NCBI GenBank assembly: GCA_018817385.1
Contig: JAHIUA010000081.1
Coordinates: forward strand, 22,493 to 86,492
DNA length: 64,000 nt
Direction of reading: 5' to 3'
From: Pseudomonadota bacterium
GTDB lineage: Bacteria > Desulfobacterota > Desulfobulbia > Desulfobulbales > Desulfocapsaceae
Part shown: positions 35,951 to 45,225 of the stretch, piece after piece
Layout: each line of letters starts with the position of its first letter
Numbering within the stretch: the stretch's first letter is position 1
Made by a program: the position numbers and the translations under genes
The notes under the pieces: generated by a model
What the model saw: only the letters and a program-made list of their open reading frames with translations
The model's database searches: none
Told to the model about the DNA's origin: nothing

Positions 35951-38900
35951 ATGAGTGGTGACTATAGTCGAAATCGCTTTAATCCGCGTAATCACTATAC
36001 CGGGGTCAAGATGCAGCAGGGCCGGGTACAACTGGACGCAGACTGGAACGAGTGGACGGATGCCATAGACCGGCGAACCCGGGCCGAGACCGTGGATACC
36101 TTCGGGGTCTTTAATACGCCGGGCATCGACAACGTGGCAGTGGTCTCCCCGCAGACACCCAATGCCTTCCTCATCGAAGTCAGCGGTGGCACCTTCACCA
36201 TCGACCAGGGCCGCATGTATGTCGATGGCCTGCTGGCCGAAAACTTTGGCGATGTCAATGGACCACAGGTCTTTGATCCAGTCCTGGCGGAACTCCTCGG
36301 TCAAAACCCAATCACCTATGAGCTGCAGCCCTACCACCCCGCCCCCGCCGCCCTCCCCGATGGTGGCCAGCACCTGGTCTACCTGGTGGCTTGGCAGCGC
36401 GAACTGACCCACCTGCAACAGCCTGACCTGGTGGAAAAAGCCCTTGGCGTCGACACCACCACCCGCATCCAGACCGTCTGGCAGGTACGCGTGGTCGAGA
36501 ATATTGGCGAGAGCGTGACCTGTACCAGTCCCGACACAGATCTGGCCACCGCCTGGGCCGACACCATCGCCCCCTCGGCCGCTCGCCTGTCCAGCCGCTC
36601 TGTGGGAGTAGAGCCCGGAGAAGATCCCTGCGAACTCCCAGCCAGCGGCGGCTATCGCGGTCTCGAAAACCAGCTCTATCGCATCGAAATCCATGATGGC
36701 GGCACCATTGACACCGGCACCACTGACGATACCACTATTAACACCGCCACCTTCAAGTGGTCACGCGAGAATGGCAGCGTTGCCGCCCAGGTGATCGAAG
36801 TCATTTCAAAAACCGAGCTGAAACTGGCCAGCCTCGGCCGTGATGCGGTGCTCCGTTTCAATAGCGGTGACTGGGTCGAGATCATTGATGACTGGCGTGA
36901 ACTCTCTGGCAAAGACGGCGATCCCACCAAGCGTATGGGTGAGATGCGCCAGATCACTGTCAATGAGGACCAACAGAGCATCAGCTTCAGTCAGGAACTG
37001 CCCCCCGACCTCATCCCCACCGGCGTCGGCAACAACAAGTTAGAGAAAAGACATTTCCGGGTCATTCGCTGGGACCAGAAGGGTCTGGTCCGCGATGCCG
37101 ACAACCAGGTCATTGCTGATCTCAATGCAAGCACCAGCCCGGGTGTCATTCCCGTCCCCGAAGTCGGGGTGTGGGTGACCCTGGAAAACGGGGTCCAGGT
37201 TCAATTCAGCCGTTCCCCCCTTGGGGGGAAGTTCCACTGTAATGATTATTGGACGGTGGCAGCCCGCACCTCCGACACCTCGGTCGAGATCCTCGACGAA
37301 GCGCCGCCACTGGGCATCCATCGCCACTATGCCCGTCTGGCCCTGGTCGACTTTCCCAGCGATGAAACCGACTGCCGTGAACACTGGCCGCCCGACTGCA
37401 GCAGCGGCTGTTGCACCATCACCCTGAACCCGGGTGACAATATTCAGATGGGGATCGACTCGCTGCCCCTGGAAGGTGGTTGTGTCTGTCTCAAGACCGG
37501 CGTCCATGAGATCAGGTCTCCGTTAGAGATCTATTCCTCCCATATCCAATTTCATGGCGAAAGTCCGGGGACCATTGTCCGCGCCGTCACCGCCCTCCCC
37601 TATCTCCTGGAGATTGGGAGCAAGGACCTCCTTGTCAGCGACATTGAAGTCTTCGGTATTCGCTTCGAAGCAACCCAGCCGGCGCAAGCTTCCGGGGTCT
37701 CTCTCCTCTATCTCAACCACTGCGCCGAACTGCGGCTGGAACAATGCGAACTGGATGTGCTGACGGCAGAGCCGGCAACCTATATCGGCATTCTGATGCA
37801 TGATGTCCGGGATGTATCAGTGGCGGGCAATCGACTCTCCAATCTCTTCGACGGCATTTGGGTAAGCAGTTACCTGGATCGCCTGGTGATTGAGAACAAC
37901 CACCTCGCAGGTCACTGTACGAACATTGGCGGCCTCAATTCCTCCTTCGGTCACTATGGCATTCGCATCGACAATGACTTTGTCGTCCCCTGCCGGATCG
38001 AAGACAATCTCATCGACCATTTCTGGACCGGCGTATGGTTAGGCGCCGGTACCACAGGCTCTTCTGTCAATAACAACCGCTTTTTCCGCCTCGGGCAACA
38101 GGATAAAGAGTCCCTCCCCACCACCACCGAGCAACTGCGCGCCTATCTTGACCAGCGCTTTTATGCCATCGATATCAAGGCCGACCACTGCCGGGTCGAA
38201 GCCAATCTGATCAACCTGGACACGTCGTATTGGGGCGGGATTCGCAGCCGGGCCGAACATACCCTGATTGCTGGCAATACCCTCCGCGCCACCAGCAAGG
38301 CCAGCGCCTTTTCGCCGGTACCGGGCAGCATCTATTGCACTGCTTTAGCCGATGTGGGGAACAGCGCCGACCATAGCCGGGTGATCGACAACAGACTGCT
38401 TGGCCCACAGACCGGCATTGTTATTTCACGCGCCCATGGGCTGGTCATAGAAGGCAATATAAGCAATGGCATGGGGGCGGGCTGGTTTGGGGTACGGGTG
38501 GTGGACAGCAACACTATCCGCATTTGTGGCAACAGGGTGGAAGATGTCTTTTTCGGCATCTATCTCAGTGGCGGTCTGGGCAATCGTATCTGTGACAACC
38601 ACATCAACCAGTGCGGTATGGGGATATCATCCTTCTCCGAGAATTATCTCGAGGTCAGCAACAACGATGTGCTTGCCTGCCTCCTCACCGGCATCGCCCT
38701 GGAAATTGTCGCTTCGGCCAAGCTGATTGAAAACCGGCTCAGCAACTGCGGCTACACCGACATCTTCTCCTTCGGTATTGCGGTCTTTGCCGAACATATC
38801 TTTGTTGAATCAGAGGCCATGGTACGCATTGAGGGCAACGAAGTGCTGAATACGGGCTTTGACCCCATGACCAAGAACGTGACGAATAAAGGGGCGATCA

Positions 38901-39418
38901 GTATCGCCGCCCTCTGTGCCACCTGCAATGTCAGTCACAACCGTACTGACTACCGCCAGAATATTCTGGACCCGAAGCAAGAACATCGGGCCCTGCTCCT
39001 GGTGGGACCGCTGGCATTACACTACCCCGTGAACGACAAGATCACCCTTGAGCTCATGTTTGGCAGTGCCGTGGTCACAGACAATCGTTTTCGAGGCCCG
39101 GGACAAAGCCATCTGGTGGATTTTTTCCCCCTTCTCATCAATGAATACTTCGATTTTCGTTTTGAGAAGGTTACCTTCAACAACAATATCTGTGAGCACC
39201 TCAACACCGAGGAGAACAAGGAGAATGCCAGCGTAAGGCTGTGGGGCAGACACCTGATCGCCATGGGCAATCACATCAAGGCGGACAGTAAAATCTACTC
39301 CATGTCCTTAGGCGACCGGCGCCGGGTGGCCCTGATGGGCAACATTACCACCGGAGATTTTATCAAGGTTGCCAGCACCACCCCGACCCCCATTACTGAT
39401 TTTAATATTCGCACTTAA
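35951..39418 (+). CDS. DUF6519 protein with long parallel beta-helix
   Basis: 1155 residues; AAGGAG 8 nt before the ATG. The N-terminus, SGDYSRNRFNPRNHYTGVKMQQGRVQLDADWNEW, is the DUF6519 signature found in eCIS and phage-like loci. From about residue 490 the protein becomes a chain of NosD-like beta-helix coils with Asn ladders (IEDNLIDHFWTGVWLG, RICDNHINQCGMGISSF, LIENRLSNC). No catalytic residues are evident. Being the largest surface-type protein in the operon, in the place where Afp13-like fibres stand, it may be the receptor-binding element. Function inferred from place and fold. Confidence 0.85.
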   Translation: MSGDYSRNRFNPRNHYTGVKMQQGRVQLDADWNEWTDAIDRRTRAETVDTFGVFNTPGIDNVAVVSPQTPNAFLIEVSGGTFTIDQGRMYVDGLLAENFGDVNGPQVFDPVLAELLGQNPITYELQPYHPAPAALPDGGQHLVYLVAWQRELTHLQQPDLVEKALGVDTTTRIQTVWQVRVVENIGESVTCTSPDTDLATAWADTIAPSAARLSSRSVGVEPGEDPCELPASGGYRGLENQLYRIEIHDGGTIDTGTTDDTTINTATFKWSRENGSVAAQVIEVISKTELKLASLGRDAVLRFNSGDWVEIIDDWRELSGKDGDPTKRMGEMRQITVNEDQQSISFSQELPPDLIPTGVGNNKLEKRHFRVIRWDQKGLVRDADNQVIADLNASTSPGVIPVPEVGVWVTLENGVQVQFSRSPLGGKFHCNDYWTVAARTSDTSVEILDEAPPLGIHRHYARLALVDFPSDETDCREHWPPDCSSGCCTITLNPGDNIQMGIDSLPLEGGCVCLKTGVHEIRSPLEIYSSHIQFHGESPGTIVRAVTALPYLLEIGSKDLLVSDIEVFGIRFEATQPAQASGVSLLYLNHCAELRLEQCELDVLTAEPATYIGILMHDVRDVSVAGNRLSNLFDGIWVSSYLDRLVIENNHLAGHCTNIGGLNSSFGHYGIRIDNDFVVPCRIEDNLIDHFWTGVWLGAGTTGSSVNNNRFFRLGQQDKESLPTTTEQLRAYLDQRFYAIDIKADHCRVEANLINLDTSYWGGIRSRAEHTLIAGNTLRATSKASAFSPVPGSIYCTALADVGNSADHSRVIDNRLLGPQTGIVISRAHGLVIEGNISNGMGAGWFGVRVVDSNTIRICGNRVEDVFFGIYLSGGLGNRICDNHINQCGMGISSFSENYLEVSNNDVLACLLTGIALEIVASAKLIENRLSNCGYTDIFSFGIAVFAEHIFVESEAMVRIEGNEVLNTGFDPMTKNVTNKGAISIAALCATCNVSHNRTDYRQNILDPKQEHRALLLVGPLALHYPVNDKITLELMFGSAVVTDNRFRGPGQSHLVDFFPLLINEYFDFRFEKVTFNNNICEHLNTEENKENASVRLWGRHLIAMGNHIKADSKIYSMSLGDRRRVALMGNITTGDFIKVASTTPTPITDFNIRT

Positions 39419-39430
39419 GGAGTGTTCAAG

Positions 39431-39754
39431 ATGGAGATTAAAGATTTCAACCAGGCACTGGAAATACAAAAAGAGCTCTCAGCAAAATTGCTTGCCAACG
39501 TCGACAAGTTACGCAAGGCCAACGACTCCTCGGTCCCCGCCACAGTCGATGAGCTGAAAAGGCTCATCAGCCAGGCCAAGGTCGAGCTGGAAGCCAGCGA
39601 AATGGAAAAAGAACGGGCCATCAAACAGTGGGACATGCGGCTGCAACAGCGCAAGGCCTCTGTGGAGCGGCTTACAAAGGACCTGAAAGAACTGGAAAAA
39701 AAAATAGCAGAACAGGAAAAGGTCACCAGAAGACCAGTACCAAGACCGAACTAA
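39431..39754 (+). CDS. Coiled-coil protein closing the eCIS operon
   Basis: 107 residues from the ATG at 39431 (AGGAG 9 nt upstream; the earlier GTG at 39422 is too close to the ribosome site). Nearly the whole protein is heptad-rich helix (LKRLISQAKVELEASEMEKER, then KASVERLTKDLKELEKKIAEQEK) and it ends in a basic RRPVPRPN tail. Unknown family. It follows the DUF6519 gene by 12 bp and could trimerise or attach the surface protein. It is far too short to be a tape measure for a full-length particle. Confidence 0.7.
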   Translation: MEIKDFNQALEIQKELSAKLLANVDKLRKANDSSVPATVDELKRLISQAKVELEASEMEKERAIKQWDMRLQQRKASVERLTKDLKELEKKIAEQEKVTRRPVPRPN

Positions 39755-39896
39755 GAGCTTGTCCGAGAATAGGCATTTTATCCAAAATCGAGGCCTTTCC
39801 GAAAAATAAGCGCAGCCATCCAGTTAAAATTGCGAGTATTATTTTTTTGAAATACCCAAGGGTTTGGGGAAAAGGGCATTCTCGAACAGGCTTCTG
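39755..39896. repeat. MITE-like element with imperfect terminal inverted repeats
   Basis: The sequence begins GAGCTTGTCCGAGAATAGG and ends in the near-complement (CATTCTCGAACAGGCTTC). About 142 bp long, non-coding, AT-rich inside. It sits directly after the stop of the last eCIS gene. It may be a miniature transposable element. The inner part can form a long hairpin and may also act in transcription termination. Confidence 0.5.
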
Positions 39897-39924
39897 GAGG
39901 AAACCTCTCTCTTTCCAACAAATA

Positions 39925-39970
39925 AGCCCCCCTTGCGAACTGCACTTTCCTCCAGCCCGCAAGGGGGGCT
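39925..39970. terminator. Strong hairpin downstream of the eCIS operon
   Basis: AGCCCCCCTTGCG at 39925-39937 pairs perfectly with CGCAAGGGGGGCT at 39958-39970 (13 bp, 20-nt loop). No T-run follows, so termination would be Rho-assisted or the stem may be a processing or attenuation structure. It is the first strong hairpin after the operon. Confidence 0.45.
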
Positions 39971-40332
39971 CTCTTCTCGCAATAAGCAATCCACTGCAAC
40001 TTCTTATTCTTCTCTCACTGCTGTCACATCCTTTCGCAAACAGCAACACTAGCACCAAAGACTGGTCACCATTTTAGCTCCCCCAAGAGACTAATAAAAT
40101 GGCATCCTTCAGCAGAATTCCTTTGTAGTCTTCATAATCTTTATTATATAAGACAGTATGGGTTATCTTCCATTCCGATACGCTTGGGAGCAAAGAAAAC
40201 TTCCCCAGGAATGATTGATGAAAGGGTATCCGGAATAATCCAGCAATGGTTTTGGCCCCAGCTGTAACCAGCAAAAAGGTTTCCAAAAATTTGTTCACCT
40301 GAACGTGTTTATAATTTTTAGAGGCAACAGTG
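39971..40332. other. Intergenic region before the RHS gene
   Basis: About 360 bp. On the minus strand a frame from about 40320 to 40074 remains open and gives a protein-like tail (HQSFLGKFSLLPSVSEW), but it has no own start or ribosome site and its 5' part would overlap the RHS signal peptide. It may be a remnant. No clear promoter was fixed. Confidence 0.35.
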
Positions 40333-43300
40333 ATGACCAATAAATATCCTTTTTTCATCTTGGCGCTCATTTTCATAGTCAGCCTCAATCCTGCAGCAAG
40401 GGCTGGCACTATCACCACCTCGACGACCATCGGCGAAGATATTGTCTGGTCCCTCAGTAATGCTTCTGCTGTCAGGTTTGATCATCGGACGGAAATCACT
40501 CCCTCGGTGGAAGTATTTTACTACTATGCAAACTTACACAGCGGATCACCTGTCACCGTCGAGGTTGATATTGCCAATGCCACCCAAATAAACTCCTCAT
40601 TCGGAGGACAACGCCTTATCAGGTCGAGTATACCCGACAACGGTATCCGCTGGGTGACGGAGGTAAAATGGCTGCAGAGCAGCGGCCTCATCCAGCCAAC
40701 ATCAATGTCCATGGCCCACCGGGCTGAATACAATCCCTATCAGGCGGATCCTCCTTATCTTGACTCGAGACATCCGGTGGACAAGGCCATCCAGATCGTG
40801 GATATCACTGTATCACTTGAGCCTTATAGCCTCCTTTACACCTATATCTACATCCTCCCGGAGGCGCTTGTCGGGATTGACACTCCCGAGCAGAATGGCC
40901 TGCCGAAATTTGCCCGCACCGAGCCTGACACTATACGGAAAAATCCCTACGGCTGTAACGGCTGCTCGGAAATCGGCCTGCCCGGCTACAGGGTCAATAT
41001 GGCCAATCTGCTGCCCGTTATCCAGGACACCCTTTTTCAATGGGCAGGCAGAGGGCCGACTGTAGATCTTACCCTGACCTGGAATGCGAAACAGGAGAGC
41101 GGTCCAACCAATTTCGGTACGGGCTGGCGTTTTTCCTACGACTCCTGGCTGTCTGAAGCATCAGACGGGGTCAGCATCAAACAGGATGACGGTGGGCAGC
41201 TTCATTTTGATATCCCCACAGAGGACAACGCCAACATAACTTCAGTCACTTCCAACACAGCGACTGGTGATGTTACGATAGCTGTCGACTATGTGGGGAC
41301 TGCTGACGAGCCAAGTTACGCTGTAGACTGGGATGGCAGCTTTGCTCCTGATCGTTCAGGCTATACCCTGAAAAAGGAACTGGATGGAGATCCATCGCTG
41401 CAGACCTTTATCCTGACACCGCCCGAAGAAAAGCTGTCCTATATTTACCAGGGACCCTCCGGGACAAGCGATCCGCTGCCGCTGGTTGCCATCGAGGACT
41501 GGAACGGAAATCGTCTCCAGCTGACCCGAAACCTTTCCGGCGCCATCACCACTATAACCGATGCGGTGGGCCGTTCCGCCACCCTGACCTACAACGCGAC
41601 CGGCCAGTGTACGACCTTAACCGTTGCCAATGGCAACCAGGTTTCCTTCACCTACAGCGGTTCCAATCTGGTCCGGGTCGTTGACCTGATCGGAAATCAG
41701 ACCGATTACACCTACAACGGTGATCAGCTGATCACAACAATGAATACAGAAGGCCAGCCCTGGCAGTTCGCCTGGACAACCACCGCTGATATGGATCACC
41801 TGAGTTCCGTTACTGATCCGCAAGGGAATACAACCAGCTATTCATTTTTCACAACCGATTTTGCCATCCGAAAAACACAAGTCATCGATGCCAGCGGCCG
41901 CAGCTTTACCTACAATTATCCTTACGGCCAGTATACAAAGAACAGTCGGCAGCAGACGCCAACCGTGGTTTCCGATGCACTGGGACGCCCGGTTCAAATC
42001 CAGGCAAAAGGATCTTCGCAGACGACTCGGACACTTGCCTACACGGACACCGGTGCCCTCTCCCAGGTGACGGAGTATGATGGCGGGATTCATCGCTACG
42101 CCTATAATGACTTGGATCTTGTCACAGAATACGTCGATGCCCTGGGAGAGAGCTGGACTTCCGAATACGATGCCTTTGGCAATCTGATCCGTACCCAATC
42201 GCCGGTCGGGCGCGCCTTTCAGCATAGTTATGATGTCTACGGGCAGCTGACACAGTCCACTGACCCCGAAGGAAATGTGGCGACAAGGACCTATGACAAT
42301 TTCGGCAATATAAAAACTGTCACTGATGGGGAAGGCTCCACCACCACCTTCGGCTATGATGTTTATGGCTTAGAGCTGACCAGCATCACCGATCCGCTGG
42401 GCCGGACAACTTCATTTACCTACGACGCCAACCGCAGGCAGACACGGGTGACAAACCCGGACGGTACCTATCGAGAGACGGTGTACAACTGTTGTGCCGC
42501 CATCGGCTCCCGTAACGAGAACGGTGATCTGCGCAGCGTAACCCGATCACCGTCCATGAAGGTCCTGAGTGAAACAGATTATCTCGGCAATGCGATGACC
42601 TACTCATACGATGGCGCGGGCAGGCAGGTGAAACAACGTGATCCGGCAGGACGATCGACCACCACCACCTACAATAATCTCGGCCAGGTGACAGCTGTGC
42701 AAAACCCGGATGGCGATTCTGTCGGCTGGACCTATTATTCGAACACCGATGAGTTATTCGAGCATACTCTCTCACAGGCTCTGGGGGTCACGGTTTCCGC
42801 GACCATGACCTGGCGGGGTGTCCCCTATCGGGCCAACGATTACAGCTATGTCCGTGATCGGATGGGGCGCCTGTTACGTATTCTTACTCCTGACTATCAT
42901 AGCATCGAATTCAGTCGCGACAGCGACGGCCTGCTCACCGAAAAGAAGGAGAACGGGACGACCATCGCCACCTTTTCCCGCGATCTCAATGGGTTCCTGT
43001 CTTCATCCAGCCACCCCCTGGGAACCGATACCTACCAGCGCAACGCCCGCAACCAGGTGACACGGCAGACCTGGTATGACGGCCTGGCGATGGATTTCAG
43101 CTATGATGGAGCAGGACAGCCTGCCACCCTCATCTATCCCGACGGCTCGACAGCTGTCTACCAATATGACGCTCGCGGCCGGATAACTGATATTTCCTGG
43201 AAAGGAAGTTCCATTGCGACCCAATACGATCCGGCCAGTACTATCAGTGGAGAAATACGTTCAAATGGAGTGAACACTGCGGTCAGTAGTGACAAAAACA

Positions 43301-44547
43301 GCCAGCCGACCAGAATACAGCATGTCAGAACCTCACAGACCCTCTTTGATCTCCAGTGCAGCAGAAATTCGCGAGGCCTGCTCTCGGAATGCACCAGGTC
43401 TGGAGATGCGGTCTCCTGGGTCCCGGCATTGACGTCCGAAAATACCAGCAGCCAGTATACCTACAATCACTCCTTCACCATCGTGACACGCAATGGCCAG
43501 GCCGCCGCAACCGATGCAATGGGCAACCAGACCGCAATCCCAGGCCCCCGCGCCTTCACAGGAGTCTTTGATTACCAGAATCTGCTCACCAGCTGGAGCA
43601 CGAGCATGGACAGCAATGAAGCTGTCTACGATGGGCAGAACAGATTGATCCAGTGGACACAGGGGACTGTTGTCCGGCGATTCCACTACGACGAGTCGGA
43701 CCGCCTCCTCTTCGAGACCGACGCCAACAATACCCTGACCGCCATGTGGCTCTATCGCGGCAAACAGATCGTGGCCATGGCAGATAATGCCGGCCTCTAC
43801 TTCTATCACAATGACCTGAGCTCCAATGTGGCCTTTCTGACTGATACCGCAGCCCAGATCGTGGCGAGCTACCGCTACCTGCCCTTTGGTCTCCAGACCC
43901 AATCACTGAGCACAATCCGCAATCCCTTCACCTTTGTCGGTACCTTTGGTGTCCTTGACCTGGGAGAAGGCCTCTATTACATGCGCAGCCGGACCTATGA
44001 CGCCCTGACCCGGGCCTTTCTTTCCAACGATCCCGTCGGCCTGGGAGTGACAGCCAATGCCCGTGAATATGCGCGAAACAACCCGGTGAACTGGATTGAT
44101 CCCAGCGGCCGTGTCTATATGAGATCGGACATAGGAGGTAATTTAGGAAGAGATTCATCTCCAGCAGACTGGAATTACTACCAGAAGCCATCAGGCAGCA
44201 CCGACAATGGATGCCTCGTTGGGACGGCCTGGAATATCGCCACCAGCCAGAACGGAAATTTAGGTGGGGCTGCCGGTGTGCTCCAGATGCTCGACAAATT
44301 GCGGCAAGGGGGCTACGAATTGGGTGAAGCCCTCCTTGATGGAGCAGGCACTGCTCTCGGCATGTATTCAACGGGGGCCGGGGTATTTGCTATGTTTATG
44401 GGGGCAAACAAAACGGTGACTCAGGAAGAAGAAAATTCTCTGATTGAAAAAGCTAAGGCCGACCCCAACAGCTACTACAATCAACACTCAAAACCGAGTC
44501 CCCCGCCGTATGAATTCACCCTGCCACCCTTCTCCCTTGATGAATAA
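40333..44547 (+). CDS. Exported RHS/YD-repeat protein with unique C-terminal tip
   Basis: 1404 residues from the ATG at 40333 (GAGG 9 nt before). A Sec signal peptide (TNKYPFFILALIFIVSLNPAARA) precedes an N-terminal domain, then a long series of YD repeats from about residue 370 to 1130, the RHS core (LYFYHNDLSSNVAFLTD, then GEGLYYMRSRTYDALTRAFLS), and the boundary NPVNWIDPSG near 1255. The last 150 residues differ from the core: a Gly-rich hydrophobic stretch (GTALGMYSTGAGVFAMFMGA) and a Pro-rich end. In RHS systems the core forms a shell around the variable C-terminal toxin. No catalytic motif is seen in this tip. Immediately after the eCIS operon, but with its own signal peptide, so it is exported separately. 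Confidence 0.9.
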   Translation: MTNKYPFFILALIFIVSLNPAARAGTITTSTTIGEDIVWSLSNASAVRFDHRTEITPSVEVFYYYANLHSGSPVTVEVDIANATQINSSFGGQRLIRSSIPDNGIRWVTEVKWLQSSGLIQPTSMSMAHRAEYNPYQADPPYLDSRHPVDKAIQIVDITVSLEPYSLLYTYIYILPEALVGIDTPEQNGLPKFARTEPDTIRKNPYGCNGCSEIGLPGYRVNMANLLPVIQDTLFQWAGRGPTVDLTLTWNAKQESGPTNFGTGWRFSYDSWLSEASDGVSIKQDDGGQLHFDIPTEDNANITSVTSNTATGDVTIAVDYVGTADEPSYAVDWDGSFAPDRSGYTLKKELDGDPSLQTFILTPPEEKLSYIYQGPSGTSDPLPLVAIEDWNGNRLQLTRNLSGAITTITDAVGRSATLTYNATGQCTTLTVANGNQVSFTYSGSNLVRVVDLIGNQTDYTYNGDQLITTMNTEGQPWQFAWTTTADMDHLSSVTDPQGNTTSYSFFTTDFAIRKTQVIDASGRSFTYNYPYGQYTKNSRQQTPTVVSDALGRPVQIQAKGSSQTTRTLAYTDTGALSQVTEYDGGIHRYAYNDLDLVTEYVDALGESWTSEYDAFGNLIRTQSPVGRAFQHSYDVYGQLTQSTDPEGNVATRTYDNFGNIKTVTDGEGSTTTFGYDVYGLELTSITDPLGRTTSFTYDANRRQTRVTNPDGTYRETVYNCCAAIGSRNENGDLRSVTRSPSMKVLSETDYLGNAMTYSYDGAGRQVKQRDPAGRSTTTTYNNLGQVTAVQNPDGDSVGWTYYSNTDELFEHTLSQALGVTVSATMTWRGVPYRANDYSYVRDRMGRLLRILTPDYHSIEFSRDSDGLLTEKKENGTTIATFSRDLNGFLSSSSHPLGTDTYQRNARNQVTRQTWYDGLAMDFSYDGAGQPATLIYPDGSTAVYQYDARGRITDISWKGSSIATQYDPASTISGEIRSNGVNTAVSSDKNSQPTRIQHVRTSQTLFDLQCSRNSRGLLSECTRSGDAVSWVPALTSENTSSQYTYNHSFTIVTRNGQAAATDAMGNQTAIPGPRAFTGVFDYQNLLTSWSTSMDSNEAVYDGQNRLIQWTQGTVVRRFHYDESDRLLFETDANNTLTAMWLYRGKQIVAMADNAGLYFYHNDLSSNVAFLTDTAAQIVASYRYLPFGLQTQSLSTIRNPFTFVGTFGVLDLGEGLYYMRSRTYDALTRAFLSNDPVGLGVTANAREYARNNPVNWIDPSGRVYMRSDIGGNLGRDSSPADWNYYQKPSGSTDNGCLVGTAWNIATSQNGNLGGAAGVLQMLDKLRQGGYELGEALLDGAGTALGMYSTGAGVFAMFMGANKTVTQEEENSLIEKAKADPNSYYNQHSKPSPPPYEFTLPPFSLDE

Positions 44548-44566
44548 TCTCAACCAGAGTGAACCA

Positions 44567-45061
44567 ATGAGAGCCCCGAAGAGAAGACTGAGTTTGCTAC
44601 CTGTCCTGTTTTTGTTCCTGATCAGCAGCACCGTCTCCATTGCCGCTGACACTGTCCGATACAGCTATGACGTCCTTGATCGTCTCACAGACGTGGAATA
44701 TGTTGGAAAAGGTGCCATCCACTTCCTCTATGACAAAGCAGGGAGCATCGTCAACCTCACTATTCTTGTAACGGGCAGCACAATCGTTGATACAGATGAG
44801 GATGGCATAGCCGATGAATGGGAGATGTATTATTTCAAGACCCTGACGGCGGCTTCGGCCATCTCGGATGGTGATCATGACGGCTATGCTGACATCTGGG
44901 AATATATCAACTGGAACCAAGGTGTTGTCGATGGCAGCAACGCAACATTTGATCCCCTCGTCTTGAACGCCCCCGGAAGCCAGGGCTACAGTCCTTATGT
45001 GACTTCCGGGGAATTCTGGATAAAGGTAATGCCGGCGATTCTCGGTAATTCCGAGAAGTAA
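44567..45061 (+). CDS. Exported mini YD-repeat protein with calcium-type loops
   Basis: 164 residues from the ATG at 44567. Signal peptide (RRLSLLPVLFLFLISSTVSIA), then one and a half YD units (RYSYDVLDRLTDVEYVGKG, FLYDKAGSIVNLT), then DTDEDGIADEWE and DGDHDGYADIWEY, paired D-x-D-x-DG calcium loops of the thrombospondin-3 kind. It starts 19 bp after the RHS stop, so the two are probably cotranscribed. It is not an obvious immunity protein, because it resembles the RHS surface part; it may instead be the remnant C-terminus of another exported protein or a partner in shell assembly. An intrinsic terminator follows. Confidence 0.75.
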   Translation: MRAPKRRLSLLPVLFLFLISSTVSIAADTVRYSYDVLDRLTDVEYVGKGAIHFLYDKAGSIVNLTILVTGSTIVDTDEDGIADEWEMYYFKTLTAASAISDGDHDGYADIWEYINWNQGVVDGSNATFDPLVLNAPGSQGYSPYVTSGEFWIKVMPAILGNSEK

Positions 45062-45075
45062 GCCGTTGTCCATGC

Positions 45076-45105
45076 CCCTGCAGGGCTTCTGACTGCAGGG
45101 CTTTT
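45076..45105 (+). terminator. Intrinsic terminator after the RHS pair
   Basis: CCCTGCAG (45076-45083) and CTGCAGGG (45093-45100) form an 8-bp GC-rich stem with a 9-nt loop, followed by CTTTT. It lies 15 bp after the stop codon of the mini YD-repeat protein. Confidence 0.7.
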
Positions 45106-45225
45106 GCTCCAAGTGAACATCCTTGCACCTAAGGCAAGATAGCCAAACGCTTGACCTGCTGCCATTCCAGTCTGTCCCTCATTGTTCTCCTGCCACAGCG
45201 GCCGCAGAACACGTTATAGACCTGA

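Noticed and set aside
11659..39754. Prophage or type VI secretion locus
   Set aside because: No capsid, terminase, portal, integrase, TssJLM membrane complex or ClpV; DUF4255, the Pvc15-type ATPase and DUF4157 point to an eCIS.
40074..40430. Minus-strand frame overlapping the RHS start
   Set aside because: Its proposed start lies inside the RHS signal-peptide region and no ribosome site is visible. The 3' part looks protein-like but cannot be supported as a gene.
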